From CAYNTC01 sp964432925 (GTDB taxonomy: Bacteria > Planctomycetota > Phycisphaerae > Sedimentisphaerales > Anaerobacaceae), in contig CAYSPM010000064.1 in assembly GCA_964432925.1 (NCBI GenBank), forward strand, positions 1-14,478: a stretch of DNA of 14,478 nucleotides, written 5' to 3'. Below the pieces are notes generated by a model, which was not told where the DNA came from, searched no databases, and saw nothing but the letters and a program-made list of their open reading frames with translations. Both the position numbers and the translations under genes were made by a program. The stretch's first letter is position 1. Every line of letters starts with the position of its first letter. Below, piece after piece: positions 1 to 7,310 of the stretch.

Positions 1-23
1 CCCGTGGGACTCCACTATTGCAG

Positions 24-875
24 TTAAAAGTTATTGTTGAAATATTCGGGTTTGCCATCGTCACTGTCGTAGCGTACCGAATCTTCTATATCGGCGTCAA
101 CTCTAACTCGCTCGATACGCTCAGCTTGTTTAGTGTTACTGTCAACAGTAGCCAAGATTGCGTTTATTTTGACATCGCCGGTTGCTATTTCAAACGGCAC
201 CGGCATCTGGGTTCTGAAAGACTTTAGCACGCTTTTACTTTTTCGGCCGAGTACCGAGTCGTGAGAGCCTGTCATGCCGATATCGGTAATATAAGCAGTT
301 CCTCTGGGCAGAATTCTTTCGTCGGCTGTAACCACATGAGTGTGAGTGCCAAAGCACAAGCTGACTCGGCCATCAAGATGATAGCCCATCGCAATTTTTT
401 CGCTCGTAGCTTCGGCATGAAAGTCAACAACGATGATATCGGCTTGCTGTTGGAGTTTCGGCAAGATTTTATCAGCAGCATTGTAGGGACACTCAGCAGG
501 TTTCATAAAAAGCCGGCCTATCAGAGCAACAACAGCCACTGTTGGCCCTTTGCTGGTTTTGTAAATGGCATAGCCTTTGCCGGCGGCATGTTCGGAAAAA
601 TTTGCAGGGCGCGCAATATTATCCGCTGTTTCGAGGGTTCCTATTATGTCCCTTTTGCGATAGGTATGGTCTCCCAGAGTGATAAGGTTCACACCGTACC
701 TGAGCAGTTTGTCGTAGATTTGTGGGGTTAATCCTGAACCGCCTGCGGCGTTCTCCGCGTTAGCTATTACGCAGTCAATGGCACGTTCCCTGACCAGCGA
801 TTTTAGTTTCTCAGCGACTATACGTCTTCCCGGTCGACCTACAATGTCGCCAATACAAAGAATGTTTAGTCTCAT
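24..875 (-). CDS. ymdB: YmdB-family metallophosphoesterase (2',3'-cAMP phosphodiesterase type)
   Basis: A 283-residue calcineurin-like phosphoesterase of the TIGR00282/YmdB family, which in characterised members hydrolyses 2',3'-cyclic nucleotides in the cytoplasm. Family motifs appear in order: CIGDIVGRPG (Asp10), NAENAAGG (Glu41, Asn42), LGDHTYRKRDI (residues 67-77), DFHAE (His153) and GTHTHV (His178, His180). They match the metal ligands of the dinuclear centre. One oddity is that the usual GNHT motif reads GDHT, so Asp69 stands where the ligand Asn normally is. The protein is about 20 residues longer than typical, with a polar acidic tail. It starts with ATG 42 bases after the rny stop, on the same strand, so it is probably co-transcribed with rny. 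No strong Shine-Dalgarno is visible. The family call is secure; activity with the Asn-to-Asp change is inferred. Confidence 0.93.
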   Translation of the reverse strand: MRLNILCIGDIVGRPGRRIVAEKLKSLVRERAIDCVIANAENAAGGSGLTPQIYDKLLRYGVNLITLGDHTYRKRDIIGTLETADNIARPANFSEHAAGKGYAIYKTSKGPTVAVVALIGRLFMKPAECPYNAADKILPKLQQQADIIVVDFHAEATSEKIAMGYHLDGRVSLCFGTHTHVVTADERILPRGTAYITDIGMTGSHDSVLGRKSKSVLKSFRTQMPVPFEIATGDVKINAILATVDSNTKQAERIERVRVDADIEDSVRYDSDDGKPEYFNNNF

Positions 876-917
876 AGTTTGCGTTCTGTTAGCGATACCT
901 GCGAAAACTGGTTTTTA

Positions 918-2498
918 TCATTTGGCGTATTCGATGCACCGGACCTCTCGTAGCAATGTCACCTGTATTTCGCCGGGATACGTCATTTCAGATTCTACTT
1001 TGTTGGCGATATCGCGCGCGACTTTCATAGCCGAGTCGTCGTCGACCTCTGCCGCATCGACAATCACACGAATTTCACGTCCAGCTTGAATAGCATACGC
1101 ATTTTCAACGCCTTTGAAGCTGCCGGCGATTTCCTCGAGTTTCTCTAATCTCTTTATATATCTTTCGAGCGTCTCCCTTCTGGCACCGGGCCGAGAGGCG
1201 CTGACGGCGTCAGCGGCGGCGACCAATGGGGTATAAGGATTGTCTGCAGGAATGTCACCGTGGTGCGCAGCAACGGCATTTAACACAATAGGTGATTCAT
1301 TGAATCTCTTCAAGTAGTTGGCGCCTATAGTCGGATGATTGCCCTCGACGTCGTGGTCTATAGCTTTGCCGATATCATGCAGCAGCCCCGCACGTCTTGC
1401 TATCGAGCCGTCAAGCCCAAGTTCGTCCGCCATGACCTGGGAGAGGAATGCCACTTCTACACTGTGGCGAAGGACATTTTGGCCATAACTTGTTCTATAA
1501 CTCAATGCACCAAGCATACTGAGCATTTTATTATTCAGGCCACGCACATTAGTCTCGACGGCGGCATCTTTGCCAAGTTGCAGCAGTTTATGGTTAACGT
1601 CAGTTTTCGTCTGGGCTACGAGCTCTTCGATTCGAGACGGGTGTATCCTTCCGTCTTGTATAAGGCGTTCCATCGATAGACGGGCCACTTCCCGTCTAAC
1701 AGGATTGAAGCCGCTTACTACAATCATGCCCGGTGTATCATCGACGATTACATCAACGCCGGTAGCTTTCTCGAACGCGCGAATGTTGCGTCCCTCTCTG
1801 CCGATAATTCGACCTTTCATATCATCGTTGGGGATATCGACAGTAGAGACAGTAACCTCGCAGGTATGTTCAGCGGCATAACGTTGAATGGCAGTACTGA
1901 TTACCTCTCTGCTTTTGTCATCGGCAATTTCAGTGGCTTCTTCGACCTTACGGTGAATCAAGGAGGACATCTCATGCTCACACTCATCTTCAAGCCGCTT
2001 AAGAAGAAGTGATTTGGCCTCTTCGATGTCCATGCCCGTAATTTTTAGCAACTGGTTTTTCTGCTGGGCGATCAAGACAGAAAACTGTTTATCCTTAAGT
2101 TCGACATTACGTAATCTCCGATCGACATCCTGTTCCTGCTGTTGAAGCGTCTTTTCTCGCTGCTGTAGAGATTCAGCCTGGCGGACTACCGCGTTTTCGC
2201 GTTTGGTTAATTTCAATTCTGTTTCGCGCAATTCAGCTCTGGTTTGTTCGGCCTCGTTAGTAAATTTCTCTTTTTTCTTGATAGCCTCTGAAGCGGCTTC
2301 GAGTTGGGCGGATTTTATTATGTTTTCGGCTTCTTTTTTTGCAGATTCGATTTGTCGGTTCAGGTCCTGCTCTAAGGCTTTAGCCTTTGTCCTTTGGATC
2401 ATCTGGTAAGCAATAGCACATAGACAGACGCCGAGAACGAATGCGATAAGTACAGACACGCCGCTTTGGAGCGAGAATTGCATTAGCATGTTTTCCAT
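918..2498 (-). CDS. rny: Ribonuclease Y
   Basis: RNase Y is the membrane-anchored endoribonuclease that starts mRNA decay in many bacteria lacking RNase E. Read from the ATG at 2498 the protein has 526 residues, close to the family norm. It has one N-terminal membrane helix (about 13-34), a long charged coiled coil (about 38-190, rich in K, E and Q), a KH RNA-binding domain with GRIIGREGR (229-237), and an HD domain with a conserved His345 (LRHSVEVAF) and the His374-Asp375 pair in GLLHDIGK, followed by a conserved AAHHGD. The GTG nine bases upstream is also in frame, but it lies inside the Shine-Dalgarno (AAAGGTGG), so the ATG is preferred. It is the first gene of a two-gene unit with ymdB. 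Confidence 0.96.
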   Translation of the reverse strand: MENMLMQFSLQSGVSVLIAFVLGVCLCAIAYQMIQRTKAKALEQDLNRQIESAKKEAENIIKSAQLEAASEAIKKKEKFTNEAEQTRAELRETELKLTKRENAVVRQAESLQQREKTLQQQEQDVDRRLRNVELKDKQFSVLIAQQKNQLLKITGMDIEEAKSLLLKRLEDECEHEMSSLIHRKVEEATEIADDKSREVISTAIQRYAAEHTCEVTVSTVDIPNDDMKGRIIGREGRNIRAFEKATGVDVIVDDTPGMIVVSGFNPVRREVARLSMERLIQDGRIHPSRIEELVAQTKTDVNHKLLQLGKDAAVETNVRGLNNKMLSMLGALSYRTSYGQNVLRHSVEVAFLSQVMADELGLDGSIARRAGLLHDIGKAIDHDVEGNHPTIGANYLKRFNESPIVLNAVAAHHGDIPADNPYTPLVAAADAVSASRPGARRETLERYIKRLEKLEEIAGSFKGVENAYAIQAGREIRVIVDAAEVDDDSAMKVARDIANKVESEMTYPGEIQVTLLREVRCIEYAK

Positions 2499-2503
2499 AG
2501 TTC

Positions 2504-2511
2504 CCACCTTT
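2504..2511 (-). promoter_or_regulatory. Shine-Dalgarno deciding the rny start
   Basis: On the minus strand AAAGGTGG ends 5 bases before the ATG at 2498. The alternative in-frame GTG start at 2507 is part of this ribosome-binding site, which argues against its use. Confidence 0.75.
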
Positions 2512-2631
2512 CTCTCAGGGTCGCAGCGTCAAAAGAGTCGTCCGTTGTGGACAGATTCTTGAATTCCCCGACAGAAAAGCTCCAAAGAAATGGCCGTGAA
2601 TTGCGAAATCTTTCTCGTTAGAGCGTACAGT

Positions 2632-2693
2632 CAGCTAAATTAGCACCAGATTCATTTGTAATTCGCATGTTATGTGCGTTTACAAATTAGCTG
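2632..2693. repeat. Nested inverted repeat upstream of rny
   Basis: An outer stem CAGCTAA (2632-2638) / TTAGCTG (2687-2693) and an inner stem ATTTGTAA (2654-2661) / TTACAAAT (2680-2687), the latter topped by CGCA / TGCG (2664-2667, 2675-2678), are visible. The two stems share base 2687, so they cannot both form in full. A further copy of ATTAGCTG lies at about 2705-2712. It could be a leader-RNA hairpin of the rny transcript or a protein-binding site. There is no U-tract, so it is not a typical terminator. Function unknown. Confidence 0.45.
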
Positions 2694-3004
2694 TTTTAAC
2701 AATATTAGCTGATTTTATGCTCAACACCTCCACTCCCTCGCTGGAAAGCGATATATTCTAGAGCAAATTCCGTTTCACGCTTTATTCGCTCTTGGCACCA
2801 TTTTCAACAGTACCTTTATTGTGTTCTTTCCCTTTGCCAAAAGCATCTTTGCAACTTCACTACAGTCAGAGAAAAGACTTACGAACCTGTCCCGATCCAT
2901 AACAAATCATAATAACTATCAAGAGATACGGGATAGCCCATAATCTTGTTCGTCTTCATTTGCTCAAGTTAATGTTAGAAGCTCTAGTGTAGCACGTCAA
3001 GAAA

Positions 3005-3073
3005 AAAAACTCAGAGATTGGTGAATTTGTACTGCCATATCCCAATATAAGGGATTGAGGAGCAAGAGTTTTT
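3005..3073. repeat. Inverted repeat with A8/T8 tract; possible minus-strand terminator
   Basis: AAAAACTC (3005-3012) pairs perfectly with GAGTTTTT (3066-3073) and encloses a smaller hairpin ATCCC (3039-3043) / GGGAT (3051-3055). Eight A residues at 3002-3009 would be a U8 tract at the 3' end of a minus-strand transcript. The structure could therefore end transcription coming from the right on the minus strand. The large 53-base loop makes this weak. Confidence 0.3.
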
Positions 3074-3486
3074 AGCTTGGGCCAATTCATCAAAAATATG
3101 TTGTAAGTCTTTGTATCAAAAAAGATTGTAGTTACAGTGTTTGTGGCCAGGCGAGCGCAGAAATAAGTAGAAACCCTTAAAATTGGCTCTGACGACGCGA
3201 ACCGTAAGGCAGCGCATACAACACTCAAGACGAATAGCTTAGGTTATTGGGTCATTCCTTCTTATACCAGCTATTGATTGTGGGGATTTAGATTATGGGT
3301 ATTTATGGTTGTTCTATGGGAATTTTCTTATCTTTTACGGATTTTCGGCCGATTGTTGGTAAATAGGTAGGTAAAATACCATGTTCAAAAAATGGGGGTA
3401 GCTTTATTGGACCTTTTGGGTAATACCATGTTTGCCGGATGCAAAGGATTTTAGGCGTTGGTAATAGTTTCGCGTAAAGTCCGGAA

Positions 3487-4010
3487 TTTGGGCTGTGTAC
3501 GCCCAAACGAAGATGGCACTGCATTGAGCGTAAAAGCCTCGATTCACATAGGTATTATGTGTCTTGAGGGCTTGGACAGTTACTATAGTGCAACAATGTA
3601 CGACCACCTATCTAATGGTGGTTTATCCAATTTGGGGTGGTTCATAATCACGTGTGAAGTTAATATAGATCACAAATAAAAATCTTGAAGCGAGGAAAGG
3701 CTCCAAATACCCCTATCTTAAGGTCCTCGCTATGGTATGGCCCTCGAGTTTACTCGGGGGCTACTTGAACTGAGCCTCAACAGAGTTGAGGATTATATAT
3801 TTATTGAGCTTTACTCTCGAACATGAAGGAAGCAAGACTAAAGCGAGAAAGCTAACAGTTATAAATAGCTGATCGATGAGCGACCAATACTAGATGTTCG
3901 GACGCATCTATTGGTTGTCGGTGTAGGAATCCGCATGTTAGGGCAACACAACATGTGATTAAAAGTCGTGGAATACCCAGCTATGAGGGGCAGAGTTTGT
4001 CTTATAGCTG
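3487..4010 (+). ncRNA. Candidate large structured non-coding RNA
   Basis: About 520 bases with no credible protein gene contain a chain of stems. These are 3487-3493/3501-3507 (TTTGGGC/GCCCAAA), 3534-3540/3566-3573 capped by CACATA/TATGTG (3545-3550, 3556-3561), 3603-3608/3617-3622, 3689-3696/3724-3731 (8 bp), 3738-3748/3753-3763 (11 bp, TTTA loop), 3775-3781/3785-3791 (7 bp), 3799-3819/3844-3866 (three stacked stems), 3880-3896/3905-3918, 3932-3939/3950-3957 and 3978-3987/4001-4010 (10 bp). The imperfect pairs I found are G-U on the plus strand (3744:3757, 3739:3762, 3882:3916, 3880:3918, 3933:3956, 3985:4003). They would be A-C mismatches on the minus strand, which favours plus-strand transcription. 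I scanned allowing plus-strand G-U, so this is partly biased. It does not match RNase P RNA, tmRNA, SRP RNA, 6S RNA or group I/II intron cores that I know. Ends and promoter are undefined. Confidence 0.45.
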
Positions 4011-4135
4011 TTGACCTCGCTGGTGTTCCCGCGAATTCGTGATTTTGCACTTGTCGAAGTCAAGACTACATAGGCATTTCTATAAAATCTCCACTGTCTT
4101 GTCAAACTATCGTCTTTTTGTTTAACTATAAGTGT

Positions 4136-4909
4136 ATGGATAGCGATCTTTTCAACCTGTCAGGAAAAATGGCTCTGGTTACGGGCGGTAGTAAAGGAAT
4201 CGGCCTTGCAATAGCACAGGGTTTAGCTGAACATGGGGCGGATGTTGTTATCATGGCTCGGACGGAACAGCAGCTTACAAATACAAAAGCGCGTATCCAG
4301 GCCAAGACCGGCAGAAATGTTTGGGCATTTTCCTTCGACTTGGCAAACATAAGGGAGATCAGAAGTCTGTTTGAGCACATAGTCGCTGAAACACAGGGTA
4401 TCGACATCCTTGTCAATTGTGCTGGCACAACTATAAGGGGAGCTGCTGAAGATATAGAGATTAAGATGTGGGACCGTGTCCACGCGGTTAATCTGACGTC
4501 CGTACTTGTAATATCACAGGCGTTTTGTCACCATTGTAAGCAGGCTGACAAGCCAGGTAGGATTATTAACATCGGCTCTCTTATGTGTCACGCTGCGCGA
4601 CCGACAACTGCTGCTTACGCGAGCAGCAAGGGTGGTCTGCTCATGTTGACAAAGACGTTAGCGGTCGAGTGGGCAAAATACAATATCAATGTGAATGCAA
4701 TTGGTCCCGGCTACATTGCGACCGAACTTACGGTGCCGTTGCAGGCCGATGATGATTTTAATAAATGGGTTCTTTCAAAGACACCTCTTGGCAGATGGGG
4801 CCAGCCGGAAGACCTCGTAGGAACAGCGCTTTTGTTAGCGTCGAAAGCAGGCGAGTTTATTACCGGTCAAATTATTTATGTGGACGGTGGCTGGCTGGCC
4901 TTGTTGTAA
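4136..4909 (+). CDS. SDR-family NAD(P)-dependent oxidoreductase
   Basis: A 257-residue classical short-chain dehydrogenase/reductase, full length for the family. It has the dinucleotide-binding TGGSKGIG (16-23), NCAG (94-97, usually NNAG) and a complete catalytic tetrad Asn119, Ser148, Tyr161 and Lys165 (YASSK). The C-terminal part carries TPLGRWGQPEDLVG and ends in YVDGGW. The overall pattern resembles gluconate 5-dehydrogenase or 3-oxoacyl-ACP-reductase-like SDRs, but the substrate cannot be set from sequence. An upstream in-frame TTG (4118) exists. The ATG at 4136 places the family-typical FNLSGK directly after the start, so it is preferred, although neither start has a good Shine-Dalgarno. 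It stands alone, preceded by the structured region and 133 bases before the sigma-factor gene. Confidence 0.9.
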   Translation: MDSDLFNLSGKMALVTGGSKGIGLAIAQGLAEHGADVVIMARTEQQLTNTKARIQAKTGRNVWAFSFDLANIREIRSLFEHIVAETQGIDILVNCAGTTIRGAAEDIEIKMWDRVHAVNLTSVLVISQAFCHHCKQADKPGRIINIGSLMCHAARPTTAAYASSKGGLLMLTKTLAVEWAKYNINVNAIGPGYIATELTVPLQADDDFNKWVLSKTPLGRWGQPEDLVGTALLLASKAGEFITGQIIYVDGGWLALL

Positions 4910-5042
4910 AGGTTAAGAAAGACCGTCCAGGTGGTTATAGCGGAGACGGCATATCCAGCTTTTGTGAGAATTTGCCTTATCAGTTGTCAACCGAATCGAT
5001 AGGATAGACGTCTGTACGTATAGATTTTAGTGGACAGCTTCG

Positions 5043-5633
5043 ATGCAGCAGACGGACGAAAGCATAATTAACGCATATTGCCGGGGCGACAGAGAAGCGT
5101 TTGTAGAGCTTATGCGCCGGTATGGAGACAGTGTGTTTGGATATTTGATGCGAATGTCGGGCAGCCGGGAACGAGCGGAGGATCTTTTTCAGGAGACTTT
5201 CAAACGTGTTTATGAAAAAGCTCATACGTTTCGCGGTGTTCGTTTTAAGAACTGGCTGTTTACTATCGCCACAAGAGTGGCAATCGATTCTTTGCGAAGG
5301 CGGAAGAGATTGAGATTGATATCACTGGATCAAAGAGCGGATTGTGATGGTGACATTGACGATGGGCGAGAAGCGGTTGCTGTTATGGATACATCATGTA
5401 ATCCATCCAGCGAGGTTATTAAAGCCGAGCAGACGGAACAAGTTCGGCGAGCTGTTGCGAAATTGCCGGAGAAACAACGGGCTACGCTTGTTCTGGCGTA
5501 TTACGAGCAGCTCAGCTATAGCGAGGTCGCAGAAGTTATGGGTTGTACTGTTGGCACCGTTAAGACACAAATGTTTAGAGCCTTAAAAACGTTAGCTAAG
5601 AGCCTACCTGATATTTCGGAAGGGCTACAATGA
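5043..5633 (+). CDS. ECF-type RNA polymerase sigma factor
   Basis: A 196-residue extracytoplasmic-function sigma factor. Region 2 (about 10-88) includes AEDLFQETFKRVYE, FKNWLFTIATRVAID and a basic RRRKR end. Region 4 (about 130-185) has LPEKQRATLVLAYYEQLSY followed by a helix-turn-helix, EVAEVMGCTVGTVKTQ. An acidic linker of about 35 residues joins them. The stop overlaps the next start as ATGA (5630-5633), which implies translational coupling with the anti-sigma gene, the usual arrangement for a sigma/anti-sigma pair. It probably directs RNA polymerase to a small regulon that may include this operon. I could not identify an autoregulated promoter in the 133 bases upstream. Confidence 0.94.
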   Translation: MQQTDESIINAYCRGDREAFVELMRRYGDSVFGYLMRMSGSRERAEDLFQETFKRVYEKAHTFRGVRFKNWLFTIATRVAIDSLRRRKRLRLISLDQRADCDGDIDDGREAVAVMDTSCNPSSEVIKAEQTEQVRRAVAKLPEKQRATLVLAYYEQLSYSEVAEVMGCTVGTVKTQMFRALKTLAKSLPDISEGLQ

Positions 5634-7277
5634 TTGGTCATCTTACAGAGCGAGATTTAATTGAATATCAATTCGAGCTGGCATCGGATATCAGGCAGAA
5701 AGAGATTGCCGAGCACTTAGAAGATTGTTCTATCTGCAGGGAGCATCTTGAGCGGTTAAAGAAAAAGTTTTCCTCGCTTGAATTGCTGCGGGAGGATGTG
5801 AAGATTTCTGAAGATTTGGTCCGGCAGGTTGCAGAACAAGTGGCTAGTGCAGCAGAGCCAAGATTCATTACTTTTAGAAAAGCTGCCTGGTTCAGTTCGG
5901 TTGCGGCAATATTCGTAATAGGATTGCTGCTAATAACTATGTCCGTAAGTGTGACGAAGAGACAGAGACGGGAAATAACGGAGACTTTTACCAGGCAGCC
6001 GGCAGAAGAAAAGTTGCATGCGAAGCGCGAGATCGCGCTGCGCGAGGACATGACGAGAAATCTGGCTGTTGAAAGGGCCTCTAAGCCAGCCAGAATGAGA
6101 GCAAAGGGACTTTTAGGAACTGCCGGAGAGCGTGCAGCAGGTGTTGTAGCAAGCGATGAGATAGTGAAGCAGCCGCCCTTTGCACCGGCTAGTGCGATCG
6201 AGCTTGTAACGCTGCCAAGGCGCGAAAATGTACAGCTTACAATTTACAATTCGGCTGACCTGACATTAGTGCGAGAAAGGCGGGACCTGACGCTAAAGAG
6301 GGGCTGGAATTGGCTGCAATTTATGTGGGCCAATACGCTGATTGACCCGACGTCCCTGAATCTGACGCCATTGAACCAGGCTGATAAGATTGATATTGAG
6401 CAGTTGGTGTTTCCTGCGCGGCTGCAAGAAGTCGGGCGATGGTTGATTCGTTCGGAGACAGATGGTCAGGTGCCGTTTGAGATAACGTATTTTACAAGNN
6501 NNNNNNNNNNNNNNNNNNNNNNNNNNNNNNNNNNNNNNNNNNNNNNNNNNNNNNNNNNNNNNNNNNNNNNNNNNNNNNNNNNNNNNNNNNNNNNNNNNGC
6601 GTAAAGAAATTATAAAGGAGGGACTCAGTGAGTATTTCTTGTATACGATTGAGGGAGCGGAAACGATACCGGACAAATGGGGTAAACGTCTGCTTTCGTT
6701 TGAGAATGACGATATTCCAGTGAAGAGCCTGTACAAATATGACCAGCAGCGATGGAGTAATGATGTGATAAGATACGTGGCGTTTGCAAATGATGAAGAA
6801 CACAAGCTGGGCCAGACACCGATCCCCAATGGAACTGTGAAGATATACAGCCGAGACGATGGGCAGGGGTATCTTTCGTATGTTGGTGGAACGAGCATAA
6901 AATATATCCCGGTCAATGAGGAGATTGAATTAAATCTTGGGCTGGCTCAGTTAGTTAAGGTTGAGCCGATTCTGATTGATTTTACGACAGACAATTATGT
7001 TTTTAACAAAGAGGGTAACATCACAGGATGGGATGAAACAAGGACATGGAGGATAGAAATCACCAACACGAAGACACTACCCGTAGAATCTGAGATTACT
7101 CGCGGTTTTGAAACGGCGTATTGGAAGCTGCAGTTCAGTGACACAAGTGTATCTTACGAAAAACATGATGCGACACATGCTCGCTTCAAGCTAATTGTGT
7201 TAGCGCGAAGTAAGCGCGCATTTGAATATACAGTTACAACATATCATGGCGTACGAGAAGAAGCACTGGCAAAATGA
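5630..7277 (+). CDS. Zinc-finger anti-sigma factor fused to a DUF4139-type outer domain (interrupted by assembly gap)
   Basis: The N-terminus is a ZAS-type anti-sigma domain with His29-x3-Cys33-x2-Cys36 (HLEDCSIC). One membrane helix (about 87-108) and an 80-residue charged linker follow. From residue about 190 comes a beta-rich domain starting IELVTLPRRENVQL that closely matches the secreted protein at 8507-9853. The upstream part ends in EITYFT at the N run. After the gap the match resumes with KEGLSEYFLYTIEG and continues to the stop at 7277. The frames on either side differ only because the N run has the wrong length, so this is read as one gene. By family knowledge the N-terminus binds the adjacent sigma factor and the C-terminus senses a signal outside the membrane. 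The helix is flanked by basic residues on both sides (RK before, KRQRR after), so topology is not certain from charge. Confidence 0.85.
6499..6598. other. Assembly gap of 100 N inside the anti-sigma gene
   Basis: Exactly 100 N, a standard placeholder size. Alignment by eye to the paralogue at 8507-9853 places the missing residues opposite positions 123-220 of that protein. This predicts about 294 missing bases, a multiple of three, as required to join the two flanking frames. Confidence 0.9.
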
Positions 7278-7310
7278 TAGATTAAAACGTGGTTTTAAGG
7301 AGACCAAATT

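Larger units (their letters stand above)
2521..3486. other. Gene-free stretch, left half of a 1.6-kb intergenic region
   Basis: About 970 bases upstream of rny hold no reading frame that looks like a protein. The short frames here have no ribosome-binding site, no recognisable motif and low-complexity or random-looking translations. The base composition is more AT-rich than the flanking genes. It contains two inverted-repeat structures (2632-2693 and 3005-3073), described separately. The rny promoter should lie in the left part, but I found no convincing -35/-10 pair on the minus strand. Confidence 0.6.

Noticed and set aside
261..731. Plus-strand open frame of 156 codons inside ymdB
   Set aside because: Opposite-strand shadow of a gene with full family motifs; its translation has no recognisable features.
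3375..3432. Direct repeat AATACCATGTT at 3375-3385 and 3422-3432
   Set aside because: An 11-base repeat is expected by chance at a fair rate in 1.6 kb, and no other repeat units follow, so it is neither a CRISPR nor a clear iteron array.
3303..3607. Minus-strand frames of 67-73 codons in the gene-free region
   Set aside because: No ribosome-binding site, no motif, overlapping each other in different frames; they look like chance frames or at best decayed coding DNA.
3690..3710. GAGGAAAGGCTCC, resembling the start of RNase P RNA
   Set aside because: Only part of the GAGGAAAGTCC signature is present, and the later ACAGAA and other conserved blocks are missing.
3821..3837. GAAGGAAGCA, resembling the SRP RNA apical loop
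   Set aside because: The flanking bases do not form the symmetric and asymmetric loops of SRP domain IV.
6600..6638. Apparent frameshift or separate gene start after the N run
   Set aside because: The frame change is explained by the arbitrary gap length; residues before the first ATG (KEGLSEYFL) already match the paralogue.
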